Assembly (NCBI GenBank): GCA_002358895.1 | Contig: DEPR01000091.1 | Location: 6,468 to 14,886 of the forward strand | Direction of reading: 5' to 3' | From: Ruminococcus sp. UBA3387 | Lineage (GTDB): Bacteria > Bacillota > Clostridia > Oscillospirales > Ruminococcaceae | Length of the DNA stretch: 8,419 bases | Part shown: piece by piece, positions 1-6,964 of the stretch | How the letters are laid out: every line of letters begins with the position of its first letter | Numbering within the stretch: position 1 is the first letter of the stretch | Position numbers and translations under genes: made by a program | The notes under the pieces: generated by a model | What the model was told of the DNA's origin: nothing | What the model saw: the letters and a program-made list of their open reading frames with translations, nothing else | Databases searched by the model: none

Positions 1-1776
1 AAGTCCGAATACTGCAAACAATGCAAGCAGGATACCTACAAGACCTTCACCCGCAATCATACCTGAGCAGAAAAGAATACCGTCATTAACGATTGCTTTC
101 TTTTCGTCCTCTGCACGCTTCATCTTATCAAATACAAGACGGATAAGTCCACCAACCATAATACAAGCATTAAGCTGTACCGGGAGATAAACACCAATTG
201 CAAATGGAAGTACAGGAATACCGATAATTTCGATAACTACTGCAATAAACACACCGATGAATACCAATGCCCAAGGAAGATTTCCTTCCATAACGCCTTC
301 AATAATCATCTTCATAAGTGTTGCCTGAGGTGCACCAAGCTGTTCTGAGCCGAAGCCCCAAGCACTGTCAAGGAGATAAAGTGTTCCACCGATTGCAAAT
401 GCGGCTGCAATAACACCTACCACTTCACCAATCTGCTGTTTCTTTGGTGTTGCACCAAGGAGATAACCAGTCTTCAAGTCCTGTGATGTATCGCCTGCGA
501 TAGCTGAAACAATACAGATAATTGAACCGATTGCAATAGCACTGCACATACCTTCAACACCTGTAGCACCAGTTAATTTCAGAATCAATGTTGCAATAAG
601 CAATGTAGCAATAGCCATACCTGAAACAGGGTTGTTACTGCTTCCTACAAGACCTACCATTCTGGATGAAACTGTTGCAAAGAAGAAGCCGAATACTACG
701 ATAATTGCTGCACCTAAAAGTGATACAGGAATTGCCGGAACAAGCCATACAAGAAGTGTAAGAACTACGATAGCAAGGATTACAACCTTCATTTTGAGGT
801 CCTGTGCTGTACGTTCTGTGCTTGTGTTCTTTGAACCAGCCATACTCTTCATTGCACCTGCAAATGTCTTAACGATAAGTGGAAGTGATTTGATAAGGCT
901 GATGATACCACCTGCTGCCAAAGCACCTGCACCGATATATCTGATGTATGTTCCCCAGATACCACTTGCACCATCAGCAGCAAAGATTTCTGCGATTGAT
1001 TCTGTACCGGGGTAAAGCACCAGATCTGCACCAAACACTACGATAAGTGGAATAATAACAAGCCAGCTGAGTACGCCACCTGCAAACATATATGATGAAA
1101 TTCTTGGACCACATATGTAACCTACGCTCATTACAGCAGGATAAATCTGAGTTCCGATTGTTCCTGCAAAGCCTTTAAATGTAACAGAAATTTCACCTGC
1201 TACAACCTTGAGACCATCAATGATGAACTTGAATACTGCTGCAAAGCCCATACCTGCAAATACAGTTGAAGCATTAGCTCCGCCTTCTTCACCTGCAAGA
1301 AGTACTTCAGCACAAGCTGTTCCTTCAGGATATGGCAAAACGCCGTGCTCTTTAACGATAAGTGCATTACGGAGTGGTACCATAAAGAATACACCAAGTA
1401 GACCACCCAGAAGTGCAATAAGTGTAATTTCGATAATACCGGGCTTGTCCATCTTGCCTTCTGCTGCCCATAAGAAGAGTGCAGGAAGTGTAAAGATAGC
1501 ACCTGCAGCAAGTGATTCACCTGCTGAACCGATTGTCTGTACCAAGTTGCTTTCAAGGATAGAGTTCTTTCGCATAATAATACGAATAACACCCATTGAG
1601 ATAACTGCGGCAGGGATTGATGCTGATACTGTCATACCAACTCTCAGACCCAGATACGCATTTGCTGCACCGAATATTACGGACAAAAGCACACCCATAA
1701 TTATAGAAGTAACTGTAATTTCAGGTGTTACTTTATCAGCCGGAATATAAGGCTTAAAAGTTTTCTGATTTTCCAT
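1..1776 (-). CDS. OPT family oligopeptide transporter, N-terminal 592 residues (3' end outside window)
   Basis: This is a polytopic inner-membrane protein of the OPT (oligopeptide transporter) family, whose members import small peptides or peptide-like and metal-chelating compounds by secondary transport. The substrate cannot be told from sequence. Translating the minus strand from the ATG at 1776 gives an unbroken frame to base 1. It starts MENQKTFKPYIP and then reads GAANAYLGLRVGMTVSAS at about residues 36-53, the hallmark first helix of bacterial OPT proteins. LPYPEGTACAEVL follows at about residues 147-159, another family signature. Many Gly/Ala-rich hydrophobic stretches fill the rest. 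Prokaryotic OPT proteins are usually somewhat over 600 residues, so only a short C-terminal piece should be missing. The start is supported by GGAG (bases 1785-1782) five bases upstream. The gene is divergent from potA. Family assignment is confident; substrate is unknown. Confidence 0.93.
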   Translation of the reverse strand, partial: MENQKTFKPYIPADKVTPEITVTSIIMGVLLSVIFGAANAYLGLRVGMTVSASIPAAVISMGVIRIIMRKNSILESNLVQTIGSAGESLAAGAIFTLPALFLWAAEGKMDKPGIIEITLIALLGGLLGVFFMVPLRNALIVKEHGVLPYPEGTACAEVLLAGEEGGANASTVFAGMGFAAVFKFIIDGLKVVAGEISVTFKGFAGTIGTQIYPAVMSVGYICGPRISSYMFAGGVLSWLVIIPLIVVFGADLVLYPGTESIAEIFAADGASGIWGTYIRYIGAGALAAGGIISLIKSLPLIVKTFAGAMKSMAGSKNTSTERTAQDLKMKVVILAIVVLTLLVWLVPAIPVSLLGAAIIVVFGFFFATVSSRMVGLVGSSNNPVSGMAIATLLIATLILKLTGATGVEGMCSAIAIGSIICIVSAIAGDTSQDLKTGYLLGATPKKQQIGEVVGVIAAAFAIGGTLYLLDSAWGFGSEQLGAPQATLMKMIIEGVMEGNLPWALVFIGVFIAVVIEIIGIPVLPFAIGVYLPVQLNACIMVGGLIRLVFDKMKRAEDEKKAIVNDGILFCSGMIAGEGLVGILLALFAVFGL

Positions 1777-1790
1777 ACTTTCTCCATTCC

Positions 1791-1805
1791 GTCGCAAAAC
1801 GCGAC
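1791..1805 (-). other. Small hairpin in the OPT gene leader
   Basis: On the transcribed strand the sequence is GTCGC-GTTTT-GCGAC, a perfect 5-bp GC-rich stem with a 5-base loop. It lies just before the GGAG ribosome binding site of the OPT gene and inside the predicted leader of roughly 40 bases. It could stabilise the 5' end of the mRNA or influence ribosome access. It lacks a T-run on the sense side, so it is not a terminator for that gene. Function is not known. Confidence 0.45.
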
Positions 1806-1821
1806 TGTTTTTTACCTATAA

Positions 1822-1850
1822 AGTATAGCATATTCTCATTCAAATTGCAA
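1822..1850 (-). promoter_or_regulatory. Sigma-A promoter of the OPT gene
   Basis: On the minus strand TTGCAA (1850-1845) and TATACT (1827-1822) are separated by exactly 17 bases. A TG sits one base upstream of the -10 box (TGC-TATACT), giving an extended -10. Transcription should start near 1815, leaving a leader of about 40 bases. The match to the housekeeping consensus is good and the position is right for the divergent OPT gene. Confidence 0.75.
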
Positions 1851-1857
1851 TAAAAAA

Positions 1858-1871
1858 TATAAATATTTATA
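1858..1871. repeat. 14-base A/T-only palindrome upstream of the OPT -35 box
   Basis: TATAAATATTTATA is a perfect inverted repeat made only of A and T, eight bases upstream of the OPT -35 hexamer. In this place it could act as an UP-like element for RNA polymerase or as a binding site for a dimeric regulator. Chance symmetry in very AT-rich DNA is also quite possible. Confidence 0.3.
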
Positions 1872-2019
1872 AAATTTGTACTGTTTTTATGCCGTATTTT
1901 TGTATAAAGTTACAAAAAAGTATTCCAATTATAAACCACAAGAATTTCAAAGGCTTATTATCCCCCTCAAAGCCCTGTATTTCAAGGAAAATCTCATATT
2001 ATTCCTGTGCAAATTTTTA

Positions 2020-2048
2020 TTGACTTTTGTGCTTTAATACATTATAAT
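2020..2048 (+). promoter_or_regulatory. Sigma-A promoter of the potABCD operon
   Basis: TTGACT (2020-2025) and a perfect TATAAT (2043-2048) are separated by 17 bases, very close to the ideal housekeeping promoter. Transcription should begin around 2055, giving a leader of roughly 65-70 bases before potA. No other comparably good promoter is seen ahead of potB, potC or potD, which fits a single four-gene transcript. Confidence 0.85.
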
Positions 2049-2074
2049 TATAGGGAAAACTTTTTTCAATGTTT

Positions 2075-2094
2075 TTTTACACCGTTTTACACGG
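2075..2094 (+). repeat. Tandem 10-mer repeat in the potA leader, possible operator
   Basis: TTTTACACCG is followed directly by TTTTACACGG, two head-to-tail copies differing at one base. Because of that difference the sequence also contains the inverted repeat CCGT-N5-ACGG (2082-2085 and 2091-2094). It lies about 20-40 bases downstream of the predicted transcription start and before the potA ribosome binding site, where a repressor or a leader-RNA effect could act. No function has been shown. Confidence 0.35.
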
Positions 2095-2122
2095 AAATCT
2101 ACTATTGAAGGGATAGTGTTAG

Positions 2123-3172
2123 ATGGAGAATATTATAAGCTTGAAAAATCTCGTTGTGGAATTCGAGGACGGAGAAAGAATACTTAAAAACATAAGTCTT
2201 GATATAAAGGACAAGGAATTCGTTACTTTTCTTGGCCCATCAGGTTGTGGTAAAACTACTACCCTGAGAATTATCGCAGGCTTTCTTGAGCCTACCAGTG
2301 GTCAGGTTTATTTTGAAGGCAAACGTATCAACGGTCTGCCACCTCATAAGAGAAACGTTAACACTGTATTCCAGCGTTACGCACTCTTTCCACACCTTAA
2401 CGTTTATGAGAATATCGCTTTCGGATTAAGGGTAAAAAAATGTCCTGAAAAGGAAATTGTAAAACGTGTAGGAGAAATGCTTGAGCTTGTAAATCTCAAA
2501 GGTTTTGAAAAACGTTCAGTAAACCGACTTTCAGGTGGCCAGCAGCAGCGTGTTGCTATTGCAAGAGCTTTGGTAAACAGACCTAAGGTTCTGCTTCTTG
2601 ACGAACCTCTGGGTGCACTTGACCTGAAGCTGAGAAAGGAAATGCAGACGGAGCTTAGAAAAATCCAGCAGGCTCTTGAGCTGACATTTGTTTATGTTAC
2701 CCACGACCAGGAGGAAGCTCTTACTATGTCTGACACAGTTGTTGTTATGAACAACGGTATCATTCAGCAGATTGGTTCCCCTACTGATATATACAATGAA
2801 CCTGTTAACGCATTCGTTGCAGACTTTATAGGTGAAAGTAACATTATCAACGGTTGTATGCCTGAGGACTGCGTTGTTGAATTCACCGGACGCAGATTTG
2901 AATGTGTAGACAAGGGCTTTGACCCTAACGAAACAGTTGACGTTGTTATCCGACCTGAAGACGTAAAGGTTATTCCTGCCGATAAAGCTAAGCTTACGGG
3001 AATAGTAGAATCTGTTGTATTCAAAGGTGTTCACTATGAAATGACTGTTGACGGTGTTGACCATAAATGGATTATCCACTCAACAAAGGCTGAGCCTGTT
3101 GGTGCAATGATTGGTATGGACTTTGATCCTTTTGATATTCATATTATGAAGAAATCGGAGGATGCAGAATAA
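2123..3172 (+). CDS. potA: Spermidine/putrescine ABC transporter ATP-binding protein PotA
   Basis: PotA is the cytoplasmic ATPase that powers the PotB/PotC polyamine importer. All ABC-ATPase motifs are present in order: Walker [10 protein letters not shown] at residues 38-46, Q-loop glutamine 84, signature LSGGQ at 136-140, Walker B LLLDEP around 157-162, D-loop ALD at 165-167 and switch histidine 194 (VTHDQEEAL). A C-terminal TOBE-type domain (about residues 240-345) is recognisable by [12 protein letters not shown]. At 349 residues it is of normal length for PotA and slightly shorter than the E. coli protein. AAGGGA at 2108-2113 precedes the ATG by nine bases. Its stop TAA overlaps the potB ATG by one base. 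MalK-type and other TOBE ATPases look similar, but the adjoining permeases and PotD-like receptor settle the polyamine assignment. Confidence 0.95.
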   Translation: MENIISLKNLVVEFEDGERILKNISLDIKDKEFVTFLGPSGCGKTTTLRIIAGFLEPTSGQVYFEGKRINGLPPHKRNVNTVFQRYALFPHLNVYENIAFGLRVKKCPEKEIVKRVGEMLELVNLKGFEKRSVNRLSGGQQQRVAIARALVNRPKVLLLDEPLGALDLKLRKEMQTELRKIQQALELTFVYVTHDQEEALTMSDTVVVMNNGIIQQIGSPTDIYNEPVNAFVADFIGESNIINGCMPEDCVVEFTGRRFECVDKGFDPNETVDVVIRPEDVKVIPADKAKLTGIVESVVFKGVHYEMTVDGVDHKWIIHSTKAEPVGAMIGMDFDPFDIHIMKKSEDAE

Positions 3173-3981
3173 TGAAACAGCTCAAGGTTTTATCTCTCCC
3201 ATACCTTGTATGGATGGTTATATTTATTCTTGTGCCGTTGGTTATGGTTGCATTCTTTGCATTTACAAATGAAGACGGAACTGTAACCATAAAGCACATT
3301 TCCGACGTAGGTCAGTATGCTAACATTTTTGTCCGTTCAATCTGGCTTGCACTTATTGCTACGGCAATCTGTCTTGTGATGGCTTATCCTATTGCTTTTA
3401 TTCTTTCCCGTATGGAAAAACATAATCAGGGTACAATGCTTATGATTGTAATGCTCCCTATGTGGATGAACTTCCTGCTCCGTACATATGCGTGGATGAC
3501 ACTTCTCGGCAACAATGGTATTATAAATTATCTTCTCGGTCTTGTAGGTCTTGGCCCTTACAAGCTGATAAACACATCGGGTGCAGTTGTACTCGGTATG
3601 GTTTATAACTATCTGCCGTTTATGATTCTCCCTCTTTATTCTGTAATGGAGAAAATCGACAAAAGCGTCATTGAGGCTGCAACAGACTTAGGCTGTAATT
3701 TCGGCAAGGTACTGGTAAAAGTTATTCTCCCTCTCAGTCTGCCGGGTATTACATCAGGCATTACTATGGTTTTTGTGCCTGCTATTTCAACGTTCATTAT
3801 TTCAAGAATGCTCGGTGGCGGTTCAAACCTGCTTATCGGCGACCTTATTGAAATGCAGTTCCTTGGTAACGCATATAATCCTCATCTGGGTGCAGCGATT
3901 TCCCTTGTACTTATGGTGATTATACTTGTTATTATGACCGTTATGAACCAGTTCAGTCCTGACGATCAGGTGCTTATATAA
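3172..3981 (+). CDS. potB: Spermidine/putrescine ABC transporter permease PotB
   Basis: PotB is one of the two membrane subunits that form the polyamine channel. About six hydrophobic segments are visible, near residues 10-31, 57-80, 89-112, 137-160, 195-212 and 240-258. The cytoplasmic EAA loop that docks on PotA is clear: EAATDLGCNFGKVLVKVILP starting at residue 168. LPMWMNFLLRTYAWMTLLG at 95-113 is typical of PotB-type permeases. The 269-residue length is close to the family norm. It starts at the ATG overlapping the potA stop (TAATG), with GGAGG at 3157-3161 ten bases upstream, so translational coupling to potA is likely. Only 12 bases separate its stop from potC. Confidence 0.94.
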   Translation: MKQLKVLSLPYLVWMVIFILVPLVMVAFFAFTNEDGTVTIKHISDVGQYANIFVRSIWLALIATAICLVMAYPIAFILSRMEKHNQGTMLMIVMLPMWMNFLLRTYAWMTLLGNNGIINYLLGLVGLGPYKLINTSGAVVLGMVYNYLPFMILPLYSVMEKIDKSVIEAATDLGCNFGKVLVKVILPLSLPGITSGITMVFVPAISTFIISRMLGGGSNLLIGDLIEMQFLGNAYNPHLGAAISLVLMVIILVIMTVMNQFSPDDQVLI

Positions 3982-3993
3982 GGAGGTGCATAT

Positions 3994-4803
3994 ATGAAAA
4001 AACTTGGCAAGCTTTATATGGCACTTGTGCTTCTCTTTCTGTATGTACCGATTTTTGTGCTTATCGTGTTTTCATTCAATGAAACAAAAAGCCGTTCGGT
4101 TTTCAGTGGCTTCACTTTTGACTGGTACATCAGATTGTTCAACAATGAAATTATAATTTCATCTCTTATAAATACGCTTATCATCGCTGTTCTTGCAAGT
4201 ATTGCTTCCACTATTCTGGGAACTTTAGCTGCAATCGGTATCAACAGTATGAGAAAAGTACCTAAGGCTGTTGTTATGAATGTAACAAATATGCCTATCA
4301 TCAACCCTGAAATCGTTACAGGTGTATCGCTGATGCTCCTTTTCGTTTTCTTTGCGGCAAGAATGAATCTTGAATTCGGCTTTGTTACTCTGCTTATTGC
4401 TCACATTACATTTGATGTGCCTTATGTAATTCTCAACATTATGCCGAAATTCAAGCAGATGGACCCTCATCTTTATGAGGCTGCTCAGGACCTGGGCTGC
4501 AGTCCATTCAAGGCTTTCAGAAAGGTAATTCTTCCTGAAATTATGCCGGGTGTGGTAAGTGGTTTCCTTATGGCATTTACTTATTCACTTGATGACTTTG
4601 TAATCAGCTACTTCACAAGTGGCTCGACTTCACAGACACTCCCTGTTACTATCTACTCAATGACAAGGCGTAAAATCTCCCCTGAGATTAATGCTTTATC
4701 TACACTGATATTTATTACTGTTGTAGTTATTCTTATTGTAAAAAATATCATTGAAAGCAAGCAGGCAAAGAAAAACGCCTCATATAAGGGGGTAAGAGCA
4801 TAA
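3994..4803 (+). CDS. potC: Spermidine/putrescine ABC transporter permease PotC
   Basis: PotC is the second membrane subunit and pairs with PotB. It opens with a short basic N-terminus and a hydrophobic segment at residues 8-28 (VPIFVLIVFSFNETKSR is a common PotC opening). Further membrane segments lie near 59-83, 102-124, 130-150, 186-207 and 235-252. The EAA loop is EAAQDLGCSPFKAFRKVILP from residue 162, followed by PEIMPG. SLDDFVISYFTSG around 198-210 is characteristic of PotC. Length, 269 residues, is normal. A consensus AGGAGG (3981-3986) overlaps the potB stop and sits seven bases from the ATG, the strongest ribosome site in the operon. Its stop overlaps the potD start by one base. Confidence 0.94.
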   Translation: MKKLGKLYMALVLLFLYVPIFVLIVFSFNETKSRSVFSGFTFDWYIRLFNNEIIISSLINTLIIAVLASIASTILGTLAAIGINSMRKVPKAVVMNVTNMPIINPEIVTGVSLMLLFVFFAARMNLEFGFVTLLIAHITFDVPYVILNIMPKFKQMDPHLYEAAQDLGCSPFKAFRKVILPEIMPGVVSGFLMAFTYSLDDFVISYFTSGSTSQTLPVTIYSMTRRKISPEINALSTLIFITVVVILIVKNIIESKQAKKNASYKGVRA

Positions 4804-6071
4804 TGAAAAAGCTATTATCCATTCTTACTCTTTCAGCTGTAACTCTCAGTCTGCTGTGCAGTTGTTCTTCCTCCGAAAGCAACACCGAAGAAGAAACAGA
4901 AGAAGCAACAGCACAGACCCTTACTGTTTCTGACCCTGAATATTACACCAGATTTAAAGGGAAAGGTTTATCAATAAACGTTTATAACTGGGGTGAATAT
5001 ATTTCCACAGGTGCAGAAGAAGGTACACTGGATGTAAATTCTGAATTTGAGGAGCTTACAGGAATTAAAGTAAACTACACAAACTTTGCCACAAACGAAG
5101 AGCTTTATGCAAAACTTAAAGGTGGCGGAGCTTCATATGATATCATCATTCCTTCCGACTATATGATAAGCAAGATGATAAAGGAAGGGCTTATTCAGAA
5201 GCTGGATTATGACAATATTCCTAACTTCAGCTACATTATGGACAACTTCCGTAATATGGAATACGACCCCGAAAACGAATACTCCGTACCTTACACTTGG
5301 GGTACTGTCGGTATCATCTATGATGAAACTATGGTGGATATGAAGGAAGAGGATATTGACTGGGATTTGCTCTGGAATGAAGAATACGCAGACCAGATTC
5401 TTATGTTTGACAATCCTCGTGATGCATTTGCTATTGCTGAAATTATGTTGGGCTATTCACTTAACACAGAAGACCCTGAGGAGTTGAAATCTGCCGCAGA
5501 AAAGCTTAAAGAGCAGAAAAGAATCGTTCAGGGCTATGTAATGGACGAGATTTTCGACAAAATGGCAGCAGGTGATGCACTTATTGCACCTTACTATGCA
5601 GGGGATGCACTGACCATTATGGAGGAAAACGACTCACTGAATTTCGTTGTACCCGATAGTGGAACAAACCTTTTTGTAGATGCAATGTGCATACCAAATT
5701 CTGCAAAACAGAAAGAAGCTGCAGAAATGTACATCAACTTTATGTGTGAGCCTGACATAGCTTTCGCAAACATTGACTACATCTGCTACTCCACACCGCA
5801 TCAGGCTGCTTTTGATATGCTTGACGAAGAGGTACAGACAGACCCTATTTCATATCCTGACAATGAGCTTATTGCAGAACGCACCACAGTTTTTGTAAAT
5901 CTTTCAGATGATGCAAACAAGCTTATGCAGGATCTCTGGACAGAAATGAAGTCCGCTGAAGAAGAAACTGTGAACAAATGGCTTGTGCCGATATTCCTGG
6001 TTCTCTGCCTGGCGACAGTGATTTTCGTCCTTATAAGGCGTCATATCAAAAACAAAAAAGATATATTCTAA
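4803..6071 (+). CDS. potD: Polyamine-binding lipoprotein PotD with an extra C-terminal transmembrane segment
   Basis: This is the extracellular receptor that hands polyamines to PotB/PotC. Residues 1-20 form a lipoprotein signal peptide with lipobox LCSC, so Cys21 should be lipidated. An acidic Ser/Glu-rich linker (22-38) follows, then a two-lobed binding domain (about 55-385). PotD family landmarks include YNWGEY (61-66), YDIIIPSDY (112-120), VPYTWGTVG (162-170), DNPRDAF (203-209), YYAGDA (264-269), VDAMCIP (292-298) and YSTP (329-332). After the usual end of the domain comes WLVPIFLVLCLATVIFVLI (393-411) and the basic tail RRHIKNKK, a likely membrane anchor. This makes it 422 residues, well above the roughly 350 of E. 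coli PotD. GGGGG at 4788-4792 lies ten bases before the ATG, which overlaps the potC stop. Ligand preference between putrescine and spermidine is not settled. Confidence 0.92.
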   Translation: MKKLLSILTLSAVTLSLLCSCSSSESNTEEETEEATAQTLTVSDPEYYTRFKGKGLSINVYNWGEYISTGAEEGTLDVNSEFEELTGIKVNYTNFATNEELYAKLKGGGASYDIIIPSDYMISKMIKEGLIQKLDYDNIPNFSYIMDNFRNMEYDPENEYSVPYTWGTVGIIYDETMVDMKEEDIDWDLLWNEEYADQILMFDNPRDAFAIAEIMLGYSLNTEDPEELKSAAEKLKEQKRIVQGYVMDEIFDKMAAGDALIAPYYAGDALTIMEENDSLNFVVPDSGTNLFVDAMCIPNSAKQKEAAEMYINFMCEPDIAFANIDYICYSTPHQAAFDMLDEEVQTDPISYPDNELIAERTTVFVNLSDDANKLMQDLWTEMKSAEEETVNKWLVPIFLVLCLATVIFVLIRRHIKNKKDIF

Positions 6072-6072
6072 A

Positions 6073-6100
6073 AAAAGAGCAGTCATATGACTGCTCTTTT
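6073..6100. terminator. Bidirectional intrinsic terminator between potD and cotJC
   Basis: These 28 bases are a perfect palindrome; the left half is AAAAGAGCAGTCAT. It folds into a long stem and begins two bases after the potD stop and eight bases beyond the cotJC stop. On the plus strand the stem ends in TTTT with a second T-run at 6111-6116. On the minus strand it ends in seven T residues (A-run at 6070-6076). It can therefore end both convergent transcripts and looks somewhat stronger in the cotJ direction. Confidence 0.88.
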
Positions 6101-6107
6101 AATTTGC

Positions 6108-6707
6108 TTATTTTTTATCAAAGCTTGGATTGAATGCATAGAAGTTCTTTGCATCAAGCATATCCTGTACCATCCTCAAGCCTTCGCCAAATCTCTGGAA
6201 GTGAACGATTTCTCTTTCTCTAAGGAACTTAATCGGATCACGCACGTCGGGATCGTCTGCCAGTCGCAGAATATTATCATATGTGGTGCGTGCCTTCTGC
6301 TCTGCCGCAAGGTCTTCGTGGAGGTCAGTCAAAGGATCACCCTTGCTCTGGAAATAGCTTGAAGTGAAAGGTGCACCTGACGCTGCTACAGGATAAATGC
6401 CTGTTGTGTGGTCTACAAAGTAAGTGTCAAAACCACTTTCCTTGATTTCTTTAACGGACAGTCCCTTTGTCAGCTGATACAAAATAGCTGAAATCATCTC
6501 CATGTGTGCAAGCTCTTCTGTGCCGATGTCGGTGAGTATCGCCTGCACTTCACGGCAAGGTGCTGTATATCGCTGACTCAGATAACGTAAGGATGCTGCA
6601 AGCTCACCGTCAGGTCCGCCAAGCTGGCTGATAATAACCTTCGCAAGTGCAGGGTTAGGGTTCTTAATGTTTACAGGGTACTGAAGCTTTTTCTCATACT
6701 GCCACAT
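6108..6707 (-). CDS. cotJC: Spore coat protein CotJC, manganese-catalase family
   Basis: CotJC is a spore-coat or coat-associated protein with the four-helix-bundle fold of di-manganese catalases, made in the mother cell during sporulation. The metal-binding positions expected for that fold are visible: Glu35 (DGELAAS), the Glu65-x-x-His68 pair (EELAHME), Glu136 (AAEQKAR) and the Glu166-x-x-His169 pair (REIVHFQ). Retained ligands suggest it may still break down hydrogen peroxide, although activity is not shown. At 199 residues it matches usual CotJC size. Its ATG overlaps the cotJB stop by one base (TAATG on the minus strand) and AGGGGTGA (6721-6714) is the ribosome site. It is the last gene of the operon, ending at the shared palindromic terminator. 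Confidence 0.95.
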   Translation of the reverse strand: MWQYEKKLQYPVNIKNPNPALAKVIISQLGGPDGELAASLRYLSQRYTAPCREVQAILTDIGTEELAHMEMISAILYQLTKGLSVKEIKESGFDTYFVDHTTGIYPVAASGAPFTSSYFQSKGDPLTDLHEDLAAEQKARTTYDNILRLADDPDVRDPIKFLREREIVHFQRFGEGLRMVQDMLDAKNFYAFNPSFDKK

Positions 6708-6964
6708 TAACTTTCACCCCTTTCCCAGGGAAACGGTGTTGTAACCCATTCCCACTTCTTGGAATTGTTTGACGCCTTTGCAGTAAGTGGTCCAAATTTT
6801 GCTTCATATGCCTCTACTGCCTCGTCATATGCTTTCTTGTGCTGTTCAAAATACGCCAGACCATTTTTACAGGTAGGGTGGCTGTCAAGATAAAGGTTAG
6901 CCTCAACCAAAGCAAAAGCTGTTGCCTGTACCTTTCTCATCAAACGCTGTTTTTCAGTCATCAT
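6707..6964 (-). CDS. cotJB: Spore coat protein CotJB
   Basis: CotJB is a small protein needed with CotJA and CotJC for assembly of this coat component; its biochemical role is not known. The 85-residue product shows the family landmarks LYLDSHP (24-30), a helical YFEQHKKAYDEAVEAYEAKFGPL stretch after residue 37 (quoted in two parts: YFEQHKKAYDEAVEA and YEAKFGPL) and the Trp-rich end WEWVTTPFPWE (71-81). The chosen ATG at 6964 overlaps the end of cotJA by 11 bases and has AAAGGAGG at 6984-6977. A second ATG at 6961 is less well spaced. The overlaps on both sides imply coupled translation of cotJA-cotJB-cotJC. Confidence 0.93.
   Translation of the reverse strand: MMTEKQRLMRKVQATAFALVEANLYLDSHPTCKNGLAYFEQHKKAYDEAVEAYEAKFGPLTAKASNNSKKWEWVTTPFPWERGES

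Larger units (their letters stand above)
1777..2122. other. Divergent intergenic region between the OPT gene and potA
   Basis: This 346-base AT-rich stretch separates two divergently transcribed transporter units. The outer parts hold the two sigma-A promoters, leaders and ribosome binding sites listed separately. The central part, about 1875-2015, contains nothing I can identify: no convincing gene, no riboswitch-like structure and no terminator. The only open frame there (1889-2023, plus strand, 44 codons) has no ribosome binding site and is not annotated. Confidence 0.6.

Noticed and set aside
632..1750. Two long plus-strand open frames (632-1015 and 1208-1750) opposite the OPT gene
   Set aside because: They are antisense to a strongly recognisable OPT coding frame, lack good ribosome sites, and encode low-complexity Thr/Ile/Pro-rich products typical of shadow frames.
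1791..1812. The hairpin GTCGC...GCGAC followed by T residues on the plus strand as a terminator
   Set aside because: No gene is transcribed toward it on the plus strand; the upstream gene is on the minus strand and the stem is only five base pairs.
1889..2023. A 44-codon plus-strand open frame in the divergent intergenic region, a possible leader peptide for pot
   Set aside because: It has no ribosome binding site, ends before the mapped pot promoter's start point so would not be in that transcript, and its composition is that of random AT-rich DNA.
1777..2122. A riboswitch or T-box in the long intergenic region
   Set aside because: No set of long paired stems, no T-box-like conserved segment and no terminator/antiterminator pair could be found; the pot leader is only about 65-70 bases long.
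2531..3079. Minus-strand open frames within potA
   Set aside because: They overlap an intact, motif-complete PotA on the other strand and show no recognisable protein features or ribosome sites.
5943..6071. PotD C-terminal extension as the remnant of a fused permease (PotCD-type fusion) or a frameshift product
   Set aside because: Only one membrane helix and a short basic tail follow the binding domain, there is no permease EAA motif, potB and potC are already complete, and the frame runs smoothly to a stop right before the terminator.
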